Shown piece by piece: positions 1-8,180 of a stretch of DNA of 44,702 nucleotides. Origin of the DNA: Jiangella asiatica (GTDB lineage Bacteria; Actinomycetota; Actinomycetes; Jiangellales; Jiangellaceae); assembly GCF_004349065.1 (NCBI RefSeq), contig NZ_SMKZ01000054.1, positions 1 to 44,702 of the forward strand, given 5' to 3'. The notes under the pieces were generated by a model. The model was not told the origin of the DNA. It did not search any database and worked only from the letters and a program-made list of their open reading frames with translations. Made by a program: the position numbers and the translations under genes. Every line of letters begins with the position of its first letter. The first letter of the stretch is position 1.

Positions 1-7
1 GACAGCC

Positions 8-424
8 GTGGGGCTGGGCCTGGTCACCATCGGCCTCACGGTGGTGCTCGCGCTCGATCTCGCCGGCTGGCTGCGCGCCACCCTCCTGGTGGTGCTGGCC
101 GTCGCCGCCCTCGTCGCCCTGGTCGTCCTGCTGGCCGGGGTAGCACGGGTGATGCGTCGTGGCACGCGGCTCGTGCTCGACGACGACGGCTTCGTCAACG
201 CAACCGGGTTCGGCGTCCGGGCGGAGCGGGTTCCGTGGCGTGACGTGCGGAAGGTCCAGACCGACGGCACCATCGTGTCCGTCGACCTCGCGCATGGGCG
301 GCAGAGCCTGATCCGCACCTCGGCCATCGACGTCGAGCCGCGGGTCCTGGCGCGCGAGCTGCGCGGCCGGCTCAACCGCGACCGCGGCTACCGCCCGCTG
401 AGCGGGCCCGAGGGTCCCTTCTGA
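8..424 (+). CDS. Membrane-anchored PH-like domain protein, possibly 5'-partial
   Basis: The first ~50 residues form two hydrophobic segments separated by a short turn (Gly-Leu-Val-Thr-rich, then a Val/Ala/Leu-rich stretch). A positively charged MRRGTR hinge follows, and then a soluble ~80-residue domain with alternating strands (LVLDDDGF, VPWRDVRKV, VSVDLAHG). That layout matches small actinobacterial membrane proteins with a PH-like or YcxB-like C-terminal domain, whose function is generally unknown. The GTG at position 8 is the first start visible, but the frame is open to the window edge, so the true start may lie upstream. The terminal RDRGYRPL tail is unremarkable. I cannot assign a specific role. 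Confidence 0.6.
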   Translation: MGLGLVTIGLTVVLALDLAGWLRATLLVVLAVAALVALVVLLAGVARVMRRGTRLVLDDDGFVNATGFGVRAERVPWRDVRKVQTDGTIVSVDLAHGRQSLIRTSAIDVEPRVLARELRGRLNRDRGYRPLSGPEGPF

Positions 425-475
425 TCCACATCGCGCCCGTGTGCCGCGCGGACGAATCGGGGCACACTGGAACGA

Positions 476-1498
476 ATGCGTAGATGTCTGGTTCTGCTCG
501 CTGTGCTGACCGCGCTGCCGGCGGGGTGCTTCTCCGGCACCGGCTCCCCGGACGCGTCGGCACCATCGGGATCGACGTCGTCGACGGCGTCACCGTCGGC
601 CGCGGCGCCGAGCCGGACGCCGTCGTCGCCGCCCATGGACACCCCCAGCCCCGCACCGACGCCGAGCCCCACGCCGTCGCCGGCCTCAACCGCACTGGAG
701 GGGACCACACTGCCGGGCGGCGGGCGCACGATCCTGCCCGATCACCGCCTGGTCGGCTTCGCCGGCGGCCGCTCGGCATCGTTCGGCCGGCTGTTCACCG
801 ACGACCTCGACGCCGTCGCCGCGCGGCTGGGCGACGTCGCCGACCACTATGTGCCGGACGGGCGCCGGCCACTACCGGTCTTCGAGCTCATCACCGTGAT
901 CGCGCACAAGACGCCGGCCGCCGACGGGCTCTACCGGACCCGCGAGCCCGACGACGTCATCCAGGCCTACCTCGACACCGCCCGGGCGCACGGCGGGCTG
1001 CTGCTGTTGAACATCCAGCCCGGCCGGGCGGACTTCCTCGACGAGGTGAGCCGGCTGGAGCGGTGGCTAATCGAACCGGACGTCGGCGTGGCACTGGACC
1101 CGGAATGGGCGGTCGGACCCGGCCAGGTACCCGGGGACGTCTACGGCAGCACCACCGGCGCCGAGCTGGACTCCGTCGCGGCGTACCTGGCGTCGCTGGT
1201 CCGCGCGCACGACCTGCCGGAGAAGGTGATGGTGTTCCACCAGGTGCACTCGTCGGTCGTCCAGGACGAGGCGGCGCTACGCCGGCACGACGGCGTCGTC
1301 ACGATCAAGAGCGTCGACGGCATCGGCGACCGCGCCAGCAAGGAGGAGACCTGGCGGACCCTGATGCGCACCAAGCCGGCACACGTCGCGGCCGGGTTCA
1401 AGCTCTTCTTCGACGAAGACACCGAGCAGGGTCCGCTGATGACACCGGCGCAGGTGCTCGCGCTAACCCCGAAGCCGGACTACGTCATGTACGAGTGA
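476..1498 (+). CDS. Lipoprotein with Ser/Thr/Pro linker and conserved C-terminal domain
   Basis: The protein begins with a short basic n-region and hydrophobic core ending in the lipobox LPAGC, so Cys18 should be lipidated and the mature protein should sit on the outer face of the cell membrane. About 55 residues of low-complexity Ser/Thr/Pro/Ala spacer follow, a usual stalk through the cell wall. The folded domain starts around residue 80 and contains VGFAGGRS, an LPVFELITVIAHK strand, LLLLNIQPGRADF, GVALDPEWAV and VMVFHQVHSS. The strand-loop pattern with D/E/H residues at strand ends looks like a TIM-barrel, glycosidase-like fold, but no catalytic pair can be assigned with certainty. It is 340 residues long, and its stop lies 4 nt from the stop of the convergent LCP gene. 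Lipoprotein call strong, enzymatic role unknown. Confidence 0.8.
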   Translation: MRRCLVLLAVLTALPAGCFSGTGSPDASAPSGSTSSTASPSAAAPSRTPSSPPMDTPSPAPTPSPTPSPASTALEGTTLPGGGRTILPDHRLVGFAGGRSASFGRLFTDDLDAVAARLGDVADHYVPDGRRPLPVFELITVIAHKTPAADGLYRTREPDDVIQAYLDTARAHGGLLLLNIQPGRADFLDEVSRLERWLIEPDVGVALDPEWAVGPGQVPGDVYGSTTGAELDSVAAYLASLVRAHDLPEKVMVFHQVHSSVVQDEAALRRHDGVVTIKSVDGIGDRASKEETWRTLMRTKPAHVAAGFKLFFDEDTEQGPLMTPAQVLALTPKPDYVMYE

Positions 1499-1502
1499 GC
1501 GG

Positions 1503-3167
1503 TCAGCACACCGCGCCGGTGTCGACCGGCTCGTCGGCCGGCTCGTCGGTGGCGTCGTCGGACGGGCTCTCCTCGGACTGCTCCGTGCCGTCGGTGCCGC
1601 CTTCGGTGGTCTCGTCGCTGGACTGGCGCGCCTCGGTGTCGGTAACCGTCGATCGCTCCGCACTGGCCTCGGCCGCGGTGTTCTGCTCGGCCGCCTCGGT
1701 CGTGTCCTCCGGGGCCTCGTCCGTGGGCGTGTCTGCGGGCGTCTCGGTGCCGGTGGGCTCCGCGGCGAGGATCTCGACGATGCGGGCGTGCAGCTCGTCG
1801 TAGTCCGGGTCGCTCGACGTGGTGCCCATGCTGGCGAAGAAGTCGTCGTCGAGCGTCAGGCTCTCCAGCGGCTGGCCCTGGACCTTGACCATCAGCTCGA
1901 TGAGCGCCGGGAACATGTCGGCCGGCACGTCGGAGGTGATGATGTCGCCGGCGGCGTTGGCCAGGCTCTGGTACTGGCTGAGCAGCGTGGCCGGGTCGGC
2001 CTCGTCGACGATGGCGTTCATGACGCAGCGCTGGCGCTCCATGCGCTCGTAGTCGTCGCTGCCGCAGCGCGAGCGGGCGAACCACAGCGCGTGGAACCCG
2101 TCGAGCAGCTGGTCCTCGCCCTGCTCGATGTAGCCGTTGGCTTCGGTGCAGGACCCGTCGGGAAGGCTCTTGTTGCCGTACGGGATGTCACGTGGGACGT
2201 CGACGGTGATGCCGCCCAGCGCGTCGACGACCGCCTCGAACCCGGCGAGGTCGACCATCATGAAGTAGTCGACCTCGATGCCCAGCGCGCCCTCGACGGC
2301 CCACTTGTTGGCGTCCGCACCGGGGTCGCCGACCCCTTCGAACACCTCCGGGTGCTGGGTCGGGATGTTGCGGTAGACGGCGTTGAGCATCCACTCGCCG
2401 GCGTCGCCGGAGCCGTCGAATCCGTCCGGGTACAGCTCGGCCAGCGGGCTGTCCGCGGGGAACGGGAACCCCTGCAGGTTGCGGGGCAGCGAGATCATGG
2501 TGGTGGCGCCGGTCTCGGTGTCGATGCTGGCAAGGATCTGGGTGTCAGGACGCAGCCCTTCGCGGCCCTCGCCGGCGTCGCCGCCGAGGAACAGCACGTT
2601 GAGCCGCGGCTTGTCGGCCCACGGGTCGGCGGTGTCGAGCTCGGGCGTGGTGTGGCTCGCGCCGCTGGAGGAGATGTTGCCGATGAGCTCGCGCTGTGTG
2701 AACGCGTACCGGGAGCCCACCGCCATCGGCGCGACGACGACCGACGCCGCCACGATGACGACGGCGGCACCGGCCAGCCGCTTGCTCGCGGGCAACCCCT
2801 CCGGCTCCAGCACCCGGTGCGTGCCGAGCGCGACCAGCAGCCAGGCCACCGCCGCGACGGCGAGCACACCCCCGAGCATGAACATCATCTCGCGGTCGCC
2901 GCCGTAGGACGCCAGCTCCGACGGCGGGATCAGCACCACCACGGCCAGCGTGGCGGCGAGGGCGAGGCAGAGGAGAACGACTATGGTCGTGCCGATCCGG
3001 CGCCTGCCGGCGGCGATGAGGCCGGTACCGGGGACGAGCGTCCCGAGGAACGTCAGACCGAGGAAGCGCCCATAGCGCTGGTCGCGCGACTGCCGGCGCG
3101 ACTGGAGTCGAGCGCGGCGAGCACCCTGCGCGCGGCGGCTGGCCGGTCTGCGCCGGACGTCGTTCAC
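1503..3167 (-). CDS. LytR-CpsA-Psr (LCP) family cell-wall glycopolymer transferase
   Basis: LCP enzymes attach teichoic-acid-like or arabinogalactan-like polymers to peptidoglycan outside the membrane. The N-terminus is strongly basic, followed by several hydrophobic segments (roughly residues 30-150). The extracellular LCP domain then shows DTQILASID, TMISLPRNLQ, VDYFMMVDLAGFEAVVDALG and the Arg-rich signature RSRCGSDDYERMERQ, whose Arg/Asp residues bind the pyrophosphate of the lipid carrier. The last ~100 residues are an unusual Thr/Glu/Asp/Ala-rich acidic tail. I chose the GTG at 3167 because AGGAGG lies 12 nt upstream; an ATG nine codons earlier (3194) lacks an equally good site. The gene converges on the lipoprotein gene at 476. 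Family assignment is firm, the ligated polymer unknown. Confidence 0.88.
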   Translation of the reverse strand: MNDVRRRPASRRAQGARRARLQSRRQSRDQRYGRFLGLTFLGTLVPGTGLIAAGRRRIGTTIVVLLCLALAATLAVVVLIPPSELASYGGDREMMFMLGGVLAVAAVAWLLVALGTHRVLEPEGLPASKRLAGAAVVIVAASVVVAPMAVGSRYAFTQRELIGNISSSGASHTTPELDTADPWADKPRLNVLFLGGDAGEGREGLRPDTQILASIDTETGATTMISLPRNLQGFPFPADSPLAELYPDGFDGSGDAGEWMLNAVYRNIPTQHPEVFEGVGDPGADANKWAVEGALGIEVDYFMMVDLAGFEAVVDALGGITVDVPRDIPYGNKSLPDGSCTEANGYIEQGEDQLLDGFHALWFARSRCGSDDYERMERQRCVMNAIVDEADPATLLSQYQSLANAAGDIITSDVPADMFPALIELMVKVQGQPLESLTLDDDFFASMGTTSSDPDYDELHARIVEILAAEPTGTETPADTPTDEAPEDTTEAAEQNTAAEASAERSTVTDTEARQSSDETTEGGTDGTEQSEESPSDDATDEPADEPVDTGAVC

Positions 3168-3317
3168 GTGCCCTTCACACCTCCTCGCTGCCATGATCCG
3201 CCGGAGCCAGGATAATCACACCTTGCACCGGCATAGTGGGCCGTCTGTGTTAGATGACGCCCGAAGCGGCCGAGAAGTTGCCATAGGTGACCACGGTCAC
3301 GACGTCCGCCCGGCGTG

Positions 3318-3968
3318 TCACCGTGACAGTGTGGCTCGGACCTCGTCATCGGTGACCTGGGAGAAGTCCCGGTACCAAGCCCCGACGGCGGCGAAATACC
3401 GCGGCATCTGCAGCACCACAACCGCGTCGACCAGCTCCGCCAGTTGGTCGATCGCCTCCCGCGGACCGACCGGCACCGCCGCGACCACCTGCTCCGGCGC
3501 CGGCCGGTGCGACGCGACCAACTCCGCCGCGGCCCGGATGGTCGCGCCCGTCGCGATGCCGTCGTCGACGATGACGACGGTGCGACCGCCCAGCCGCGGG
3601 GGTGGCCGGTCACCACGCAGCAGCCGCTCCCGCTCGCGCGCCTCGGTCTGCGCCTGGCCGTACGCTTCCTCCAGCTCCTGGTCGGAGATGCGAGCGTGCG
3701 CGATGACGTCGTCGTTTCGGACCCGCAGCCCGGCCGCCGTCACCGCGCCCGCCGCCAGCTCCGGCTGCCACGGCACCCCCACCTTGCGCACCACCAGCAC
3801 GTCCAGCTCGCCGCCCAGCTCCAGCGCAACCGGGGCGGCCACATCCACCCCGCCCCGCGGCAGGCCCAGGACCAGAGCCTCCGCCGGGCGGCCCAGTTGC
3901 TCTCGCAGGGCAGCACCCAGCTCCTCGCCGGCTTCCCGGCGGTCACGCCAGACGCGTCCGGACGGCAT
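3318..3968 (-). CDS. Phosphoribosyltransferase family protein
   Basis: This 216-residue protein has the type I phosphoribosyltransferase PRPP-binding signature VVIVDDGIATGATIRAA (two acidic residues, then the TGAT loop) near residue 130. It also has the pyrophosphate-loop region LVLGLPRGGVDVAAPVA near residue 40 and LDVLVVRKVGVPWQPE after it. The latter is characteristic of the actinobacterial stand-alone PRTase family often annotated as a putative phosphoribosyltransferase, whose physiological base substrate is not established. The start at 3968 is preceded by AGGGGG. A longer frame upstream would run up to the tRNA-Ser gene and is less likely. The gene points toward the LCP gene start with a ~150-bp gap in which I see nothing specific. 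Confidence 0.85.
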   Translation of the reverse strand: MPSGRVWRDRREAGEELGAALREQLGRPAEALVLGLPRGGVDVAAPVALELGGELDVLVVRKVGVPWQPELAAGAVTAAGLRVRNDDVIAHARISDQELEEAYGQAQTEARERERLLRGDRPPPRLGGRTVVIVDDGIATGATIRAAAELVASHRPAPEQVVAAVPVGPREAIDQLAELVDAVVVLQMPRYFAAVGAWYRDFSQVTDDEVRATLSR

Positions 3969-4040
3969 CACACCCCCTGACTTTGCCGCCTCCGGCGGCG
4001 GAAGGGTAGCCTTGCGTCGCTCCGTATTTGTACGAGGCAT

Positions 4041-4131
4041 GGAGGCGTCGCCTAGTCCGGTCTATGGCGCCCGCCTGCTAAGCGGGTTGAGGGCTCAAAC
4101 CCTCTCGCGGGTTCAAATCCCGCCGCCTCCG
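4041..4131 (+). tRNA. tRNA-Ser (anticodon GCT)
   Basis: A complete class II cloverleaf can be folded. The 7-bp acceptor is GGAGGCG/CGCCTCC with discriminator G at 4131. A D-arm lies in 4050-4068. The anticodon stem is CCCGC/GCGGG around loop CTGCTAA, with anticodon GCT at 4077-4079. A long variable arm is typical of tRNA-Ser, and the T-arm is GCGGG-TTCAAAT-CCCGC (4107-4123). CCA is not encoded. It reads AGC/AGU serine codons. Confidence 0.97.
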
Positions 4132-4152
4132 CCCCACCAGCACGAACACGAC

Positions 4153-4178
4153 GGGCCGGTCCACACCAGGACCGGCCC
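4153..4178 (+). terminator. Hairpin downstream of tRNA-Ser
   Basis: A perfect 10-bp inverted repeat, GGGCCGGTCC and GGACCGGCCC, is separated by a 6-nt loop, 21 nt after the tRNA end. There is no T-tract, as is common for actinobacterial terminators. It is the likely end of the tRNA transcript. Confidence 0.7.
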
Positions 4179-4355
4179 GACGCACGTCCCGTCTCAGTTT
4201 CGTCTCAGTTGTCATCGTCCCGGGCGAGACCGTGATACTGGCCGACCCGTCCCGCGTGACCCGGGGCGACCGCGTGATGCACCTGCTCTACGACGTGGAG
4301 AACGCGGCGCCGCGGTGATCACGACCCTGTCACCGGCCGCTGCTAACGTCCAGGC

Positions 4356-4745
4356 ATGTTCACCTCCCCGCAGGTCAACGTGTATGCCCGCGACGTCGCC
4401 CGCTCGGTCGAGTTCTATCGGGCCTTCGGGTTCGAGGAGACGTTCCGGACGCCGCGCGAGGGTGACCCCATCCACGTGGAGCTGCAACTCGACGGGTTCA
4501 CGCTCGGCGTGGCGGCCGTGAGCTCGGCGATCGCCGATCACGGGCTCGATCTCGATCCCGACCGTCCGGGTCGCGGCATGGAGGTCGCGATCTGGACCGA
4601 CGACGTCGACGGCGTCGTGGAGCAGTTGGCGGCGGCCGGAGCACCGGTGCTCTCAGAACCGCACGACTGGCTCGACTCACTCCGGGTGGCGTGGGTCGCC
4701 GACCCCGACGGCAACCCCGTCGAACTGGTGCAACGGCGGCCCTGA
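4356..4745 (+). CDS. VOC (glyoxalase/bleomycin-resistance fold) family protein
   Basis: The 129-residue single-module protein has the standard VOC pattern. A first beta-alpha-beta-beta-beta unit contains VNVYARDVARSVEFYRAFGF and HVELQLDGFTLGV. The second ends in VAWVADPDGNPVELVQ, the usual C-terminal VOC signature with the metal-ligand Glu in the last strand. Family members are dimeric dioxygenases, isomerases, glyoxalases or antibiotic-binding proteins, and nothing here identifies the substrate. The gap between tRNA-Ser and this gene (4132-4355) contains only the terminator and a short open frame that I do not consider a gene. Upstream CAGG is a weak ribosome-binding site. Confidence 0.85.
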   Translation: MFTSPQVNVYARDVARSVEFYRAFGFEETFRTPREGDPIHVELQLDGFTLGVAAVSSAIADHGLDLDPDRPGRGMEVAIWTDDVDGVVEQLAAAGAPVLSEPHDWLDSLRVAWVADPDGNPVELVQRRP

Positions 4746-4801
4746 ATGCCGGGGTTGCTACTGTTTCCGCGGCCTTGACGTGCTGACGAGAGGTTCCGCA
4801 G

Positions 4802-5542
4802 GTGTCCGCAGCGTTCACGCGTTCCCGTTCGGCCGCCGTCGCAGTCGCCGTCGTCGCCCTCGGTGTGGTCCTGGCCGGATGCGGCGGCGACGACGGCCAA
4901 CCGGCCGCCGCCACCGGCAACCCGTCCGCGACCGAGCCGGCCGAAGCTCCCGTGTCCCCAACGCCGGCAGCTACGACCACCGCCGCGCCGGCCACGCCGC
5001 CCGCGACCGATGCCGCCGCGCCGGCGGAACCGGCGGCGCCGGCCGGTGAGGAGCAGCCCGCCGCCGAGGGCGAGCCGCCCGCGGCCGAGCCCGAGACGCC
5101 GGCACCGGACGTGCCGCCCGCGGAACCGCCGGCCGAGCCCGACGACCCAGCACCCGATCCGCCGGCCTCGGCGGCGGACGTGTGCACTCTCGGCGCGGAG
5201 GCGATCACCGGGCTGCTCGGTGCCGGCGCCGCCCCCATGCCCGAGGAGGCCGATCCGAACGTCTGCTTCTGGTCCAGCCCAGCCGGCCAGGAGCTCGTGG
5301 TCAGCGTGTCGCCCTACGACGACTGGGTGCCCGCGGACGCCGTGCCGGGCACCCGGCCGCAGGCGGTGCCCGACCTCGGCGACGAGGCCTGGGCGTCGCT
5401 GGGCGCACCATCCAACCTGCAGGTGGCGTGGCGGCGGGCCACCATCTCAGCCAGCGTCAGCGCGAGTCTGCCCAGCGGCGGCTCGGAGCTGCCCGACGTC
5501 GCTCGCGCGGTCGATGCCGCCCTGCGAGCGGCCGGCTCCTAG
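4802..5542 (+). CDS. Lipoprotein with Ala/Pro/Glu linker, DUF3558-like C-terminal domain
   Basis: A GTG start with GAGAGG 8 nt upstream begins a signal peptide ending in lipobox LAGC (Cys27). Residues ~30-120 are a low-complexity Ala/Pro/Glu/Thr spacer. The ~120-residue C-terminal domain starts with VCTLGAEAITGLLG, contains a second Cys in NVCFWSSP and ends with a helical ARAVDAALRAAG. The paired Cys positions, the ITGLLG helix and the central hydrophobic strands resemble the DUF3558-type secreted domain of actinobacterial lipoproteins. Its role is unknown. The stop codon overlaps the convergent VOC gene stop by 4 nt. The lipoprotein call is firm; the domain identification is tentative. Confidence 0.75.
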   Translation: MSAAFTRSRSAAVAVAVVALGVVLAGCGGDDGQPAAATGNPSATEPAEAPVSPTPAATTTAAPATPPATDAAAPAEPAAPAGEEQPAAEGEPPAAEPETPAPDVPPAEPPAEPDDPAPDPPASAADVCTLGAEAITGLLGAGAAPMPEEADPNVCFWSSPAGQELVVSVSPYDDWVPADAVPGTRPQAVPDLGDEAWASLGAPSNLQVAWRRATISASVSASLPSGGSELPDVARAVDAALRAAGS

Positions 5543-5976
5543 CTGATCACGTACTCGTCGCCGACGGCGTCCTGCAGCTCCTGCCTGGACGCCGGCGTCT
5601 CCGGGCCGCTGATGTGCCAGCGGTGCCCGAACGGGTCGAACAGCCAGCCGCCGCGGCCGTGCGGCGAGTCGGTCACCGGGCGCTCGACGGTGGCACCGGC
5701 GGCGACCGCCCGCTCGAAGAACGCGTCGACGTCCTGGACCTGGAGGACCAGCGATACCGGTGTCCGGCCGATGGTGGTCGGGCTGAAGACGCCGCCGTCG
5801 GGCCATTCGTCCGCGATCATGACGCGGGCGCCGTCGACCACGAACTCGGCGTGCCCGATGGTGCCCGTCTGCGGGTCGGTCCAGCGAGTGGTCTCCTCGG
5901 CCCCGAAAGCCCGGACGTAGAAGTCCAGCGCCGCGGCCGCGTCCTTCGCACAGAGATACGGCGTGAGGGTGGCCAT
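5539..5976 (-). CDS. PhnB-type VOC family protein
   Basis: The 145-residue protein begins MATLTPYLCAKDAAAALDFY, the classical start of PhnB-like VOC proteins. It continues with GHAEFVVDGARVMIADEW, a central SLVLQVQDVDAFFERAVAAG repeat, and GWLFDPFGHRWHISG at the end. This is the two-module arrangement expected for the fold. The ATG at 5976 has AAGGAG 8 nt upstream; a longer frame back to 6279 has no support and would overlap pckG. Proteins of this group are annotated as 3-demethylubiquinone-methyltransferase-like or bleomycin-resistance-like, but the true substrate is normally unknown. It is convergent with the preceding lipoprotein gene and lies just downstream of pckG on the same strand. 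Confidence 0.88.
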   Translation of the reverse strand: MATLTPYLCAKDAAAALDFYVRAFGAEETTRWTDPQTGTIGHAEFVVDGARVMIADEWPDGGVFSPTTIGRTPVSLVLQVQDVDAFFERAVAAGATVERPVTDSPHGRGGWLFDPFGHRWHISGPETPASRQELQDAVGDEYVIS

Positions 5977-6023
5977 GGGGGTGCTCCTTCCGACGCACCC
6001 ACCGTAGCCCCGCCGTCCGAGCG

Positions 6024-7859
6024 TCACATGCCCAGGCGCGCCTTCAAGCCGTCGAGCTCGGCCCAGAGGAGCGTGGGCAGGTCGTCGCCGAACTTTTCGA
6101 ACCACTCGGTGATGCCCGGCACCTCGGCCCGCCACTCGTCGGGGTCGACGCGCAGGCAGGCCGCCAGCTGCTCCGGCGTGAGGTCCAGACCCTCGGTGTC
6201 CAGCGACTCCGGCGCCGGCACGTGGCCGATCGGTGTCTCCGTCGCCGCGGCGGTCCCCTCCAACCGCTCGACGACCCACTTGAGGACGCGGCCGTTCTCG
6301 CCGAACCCGGGCCAGAGGAACCCGCCGTCGTCGTCGCGGCGGAACCAGTTCACGTAGAAGATCTTCGGCAGCTTGACCGCGTCGGCGTCCTTGCCCAGCG
6401 CGATCCAGTGCGCGAAGTAGTCACCGCCGTTGTAGCCGATGAACGGCAGCATCGCCATCGGGTCGCGCCGCACGACGCCCACCTTGCCGGCCGCTGCCGC
6501 CGTCGTCTCCGACGAGAGCGTGGCGCCCATGAACACGCCGTGGGTCCAGTCGCGCGCCTCGGTGACCAGCGGGATCGTGGTGGCCCGGCGACCGCCGAAG
6601 AGGATCGCCGAGATCGGGACGCCGCGCGGGTCCTCGTACTCCGGCGCGATGATCGGGCACTGGGTGATCGGGGTGCAGAACCGCGAGTTCGGGTGCGAAG
6701 AGGGGTCCGGCGACTGTGGATCCCAATCCCGGCCCCGCCAGTCGGTGAGGTGCTCCGGCGGCTCGTCCGTCATGCCCTCCCACCAGATGTCGCCGTCGTC
6801 GGTCAGCGCCACGTTGGTGAAGACGCTGTTGCCGCGTTCGATGGTGCGCATCGCGTTCGGGTTGGTCTTCCAGCCGGTGCCGGGCGCGACGCCGAACAGG
6901 CCGTACTCGGGGTTGACGGCGTAGAGGCGGCCGTCCTCGCCGAACCGCATCCAGGCGATGTCGTCGCCGAGGGTCTCGACCTTCCAGCCCGGGATGGTCG
7001 GCTCCAGCATGGCCAGGTTGGTCTTGCCGCAGGCGGACGGGAACGCGGCGGCGATGTAGCGCACGACGCCCTGCGGCGAGGTCAGCTTGAGGATCAGCAT
7101 GTGCTCGGCGAGCCAGCCCTCGTCGCGGGCCATCACGCTCGCGATCCGCAACGAGTAGCACTTCTTGCCCAGCAGCGAATTGCCGCCGTAGCCCGAGCCG
7201 TACGACCAGATCATCCGCTCCTCGGGGAACTGGGTGATGTACTTCGTCTGGCTGCACGGCCACGGGACGTCCTGCTGTCCGGGCTCCAGCGGCGCGCCCA
7301 GCGAGTGCAGACAGGGAACGAAGTCGGCGTCGTCACCCATGGCGGAGAGCACGTGCGCGCCCATCCGAGCCATGATCCGCATCGACGCGACCACGTACGC
7401 CGAGTCGGTCAGCTCGACGCCGAACATCGGGTTCTCGGCGGTCAGCGGGCCCATGCAGAACGGGATGACGTACATGGTCCGCCCGCGCATCGAGCCCCGG
7501 TACAGCCGCGTCATCTCGGCCTTCATCTCGGCCGGATCGCGCCAGTTGTTCGTCGGGCCGGCGTCGGCCTCGTCGACGGAACAGATGAACGTGCGCTCCT
7601 CGACCCGTGCCACGTCCGTCGGGTCGGTCCGGGCCCAGAAGGAGTTCGGCTTCTTCGCCGCGTCCAGCCGGACCAGCGTCCCGGCCTCGACCAGCTGGTC
7701 GGTGAGCACGGTCCACTCCTCGTCGGAGCCGTCGCACCAGCGGACACGGTCGGGCTGGGTGAGTTCCGCGACCTCGCGGACCCAGGCGAGCAGGCGGGCG
7801 TGAGATGTCGGCGCGTCGTCGAGGTGGTGATCGGTCCCGGGATCGGCGAACGTCGTCAT
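6024..7859 (-). CDS. pckG: Phosphoenolpyruvate carboxykinase (GTP)
   Basis: This enzyme converts oxaloacetate plus GTP to phosphoenolpyruvate, CO2 and GDP, the entry step of gluconeogenesis from organic acids. The 611-residue length is normal for the GTP-dependent class. The P-loop with its hyper-reactive cysteine, FPSACGKTN, lies near residue 275. [20 protein letters not shown] upstream and the Arg/Asp/Trp-rich [12 protein letters not shown] and [16 protein letters not shown] segments are diagnostic. The ATG at 7859 was chosen; a GTG four codons earlier directly abuts AAAGG and is therefore too close. It is monocistronic with a ~320-bp upstream gap that holds a palindromic array. Organic-acid catabolism genes elsewhere in the window would feed this enzyme. 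Confidence 0.97.
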   Translation of the reverse strand: MTTFADPGTDHHLDDAPTSHARLLAWVREVAELTQPDRVRWCDGSDEEWTVLTDQLVEAGTLVRLDAAKKPNSFWARTDPTDVARVEERTFICSVDEADAGPTNNWRDPAEMKAEMTRLYRGSMRGRTMYVIPFCMGPLTAENPMFGVELTDSAYVVASMRIMARMGAHVLSAMGDDADFVPCLHSLGAPLEPGQQDVPWPCSQTKYITQFPEERMIWSYGSGYGGNSLLGKKCYSLRIASVMARDEGWLAEHMLILKLTSPQGVVRYIAAAFPSACGKTNLAMLEPTIPGWKVETLGDDIAWMRFGEDGRLYAVNPEYGLFGVAPGTGWKTNPNAMRTIERGNSVFTNVALTDDGDIWWEGMTDEPPEHLTDWRGRDWDPQSPDPSSHPNSRFCTPITQCPIIAPEYEDPRGVPISAILFGGRRATTIPLVTEARDWTHGVFMGATLSSETTAAAAGKVGVVRRDPMAMLPFIGYNGGDYFAHWIALGKDADAVKLPKIFYVNWFRRDDDGGFLWPGFGENGRVLKWVVERLEGTAAATETPIGHVPAPESLDTEGLDLTPEQLAACLRVDPDEWRAEVPGITEWFEKFGDDLPTLLWAELDGLKARLGM

Positions 7860-8180
7860 GTGCTGGGTCACCCTTTTCTGTGGTCGGCCCGGTGGCGCGG
7901 GTCGGCGGACGCGGCTGTGGCCCGGCCTCAGGTCATTCGGAGGCGGGCTACGTTGCCGCGGGGATGTTCAGCACGTTAGGGGTCGGCGTCTCAGGCGCTG
8001 GGACTCAGAACGGGGTGATCAGGGCCACATCACGAACCGTAATCGGGACAAACTAGGACACTGGTACGTACCTAGCCTGACCTGCCATTCAGGCTGGTAC
8101 GTACCACCTGTCCACAGATCGGTCGCTCCGCGCGTCCCCTAGCGTGGGCGGTTCGCGGCCGGTCGCGAGACGGCACAACC
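7860..8180. other. Intergenic region upstream of pckG
   Basis: This 321-bp gap lies between the pckG start and the amidohydrolase stop, both on the minus strand, so it must contain the pckG promoter and the amidohydrolase terminator. I find no convincing small ORF. The only strong structure is the palindromic array at 8063-8105, recorded separately. No consensus -35/-10 pair could be assigned with confidence. Confidence 0.5.
8063..8105. promoter_or_regulatory. Twin GGTACGTACC palindromes flanking an inverted repeat
   Basis: The perfect 10-bp palindrome GGTACGTACC occurs at 8063-8072 and again at 8096-8105, with centres 33 bp (about three helical turns) apart. Between them lies AGCCTGA (8074-8080) and its exact complement TCAGGCT (8089-8095), so apart from one unpaired T the whole 43 bp is a larger inverted repeat. 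It could be a tandem operator controlling pckG, about 200 bp downstream on the minus strand, or a strong hairpin ending the amidohydrolase transcript, whose stop is ~75 bp away. Confidence 0.6.

Noticed and set aside
4202-4318. Short open frame ending VMHLLYDVENAAPR between tRNA-Ser and the VOC gene
   Set aside because: No convincing start with a ribosome-binding site and no family resemblance. It may be a decayed gene end but cannot be supported.
5182-6357. Long plus-strand open frame across the lipoprotein, VOC and pckG 3' regions
   Set aside because: Arg/Gly-rich composition and overlap with three well-supported genes show it is a high-GC antisense or out-of-frame artefact.
6222-7979. 585-codon plus-strand open frame opposite pckG
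   Set aside because: Fully antisense to a clear pckG gene, low-complexity Arg/Val/Asp composition and no domain signature.
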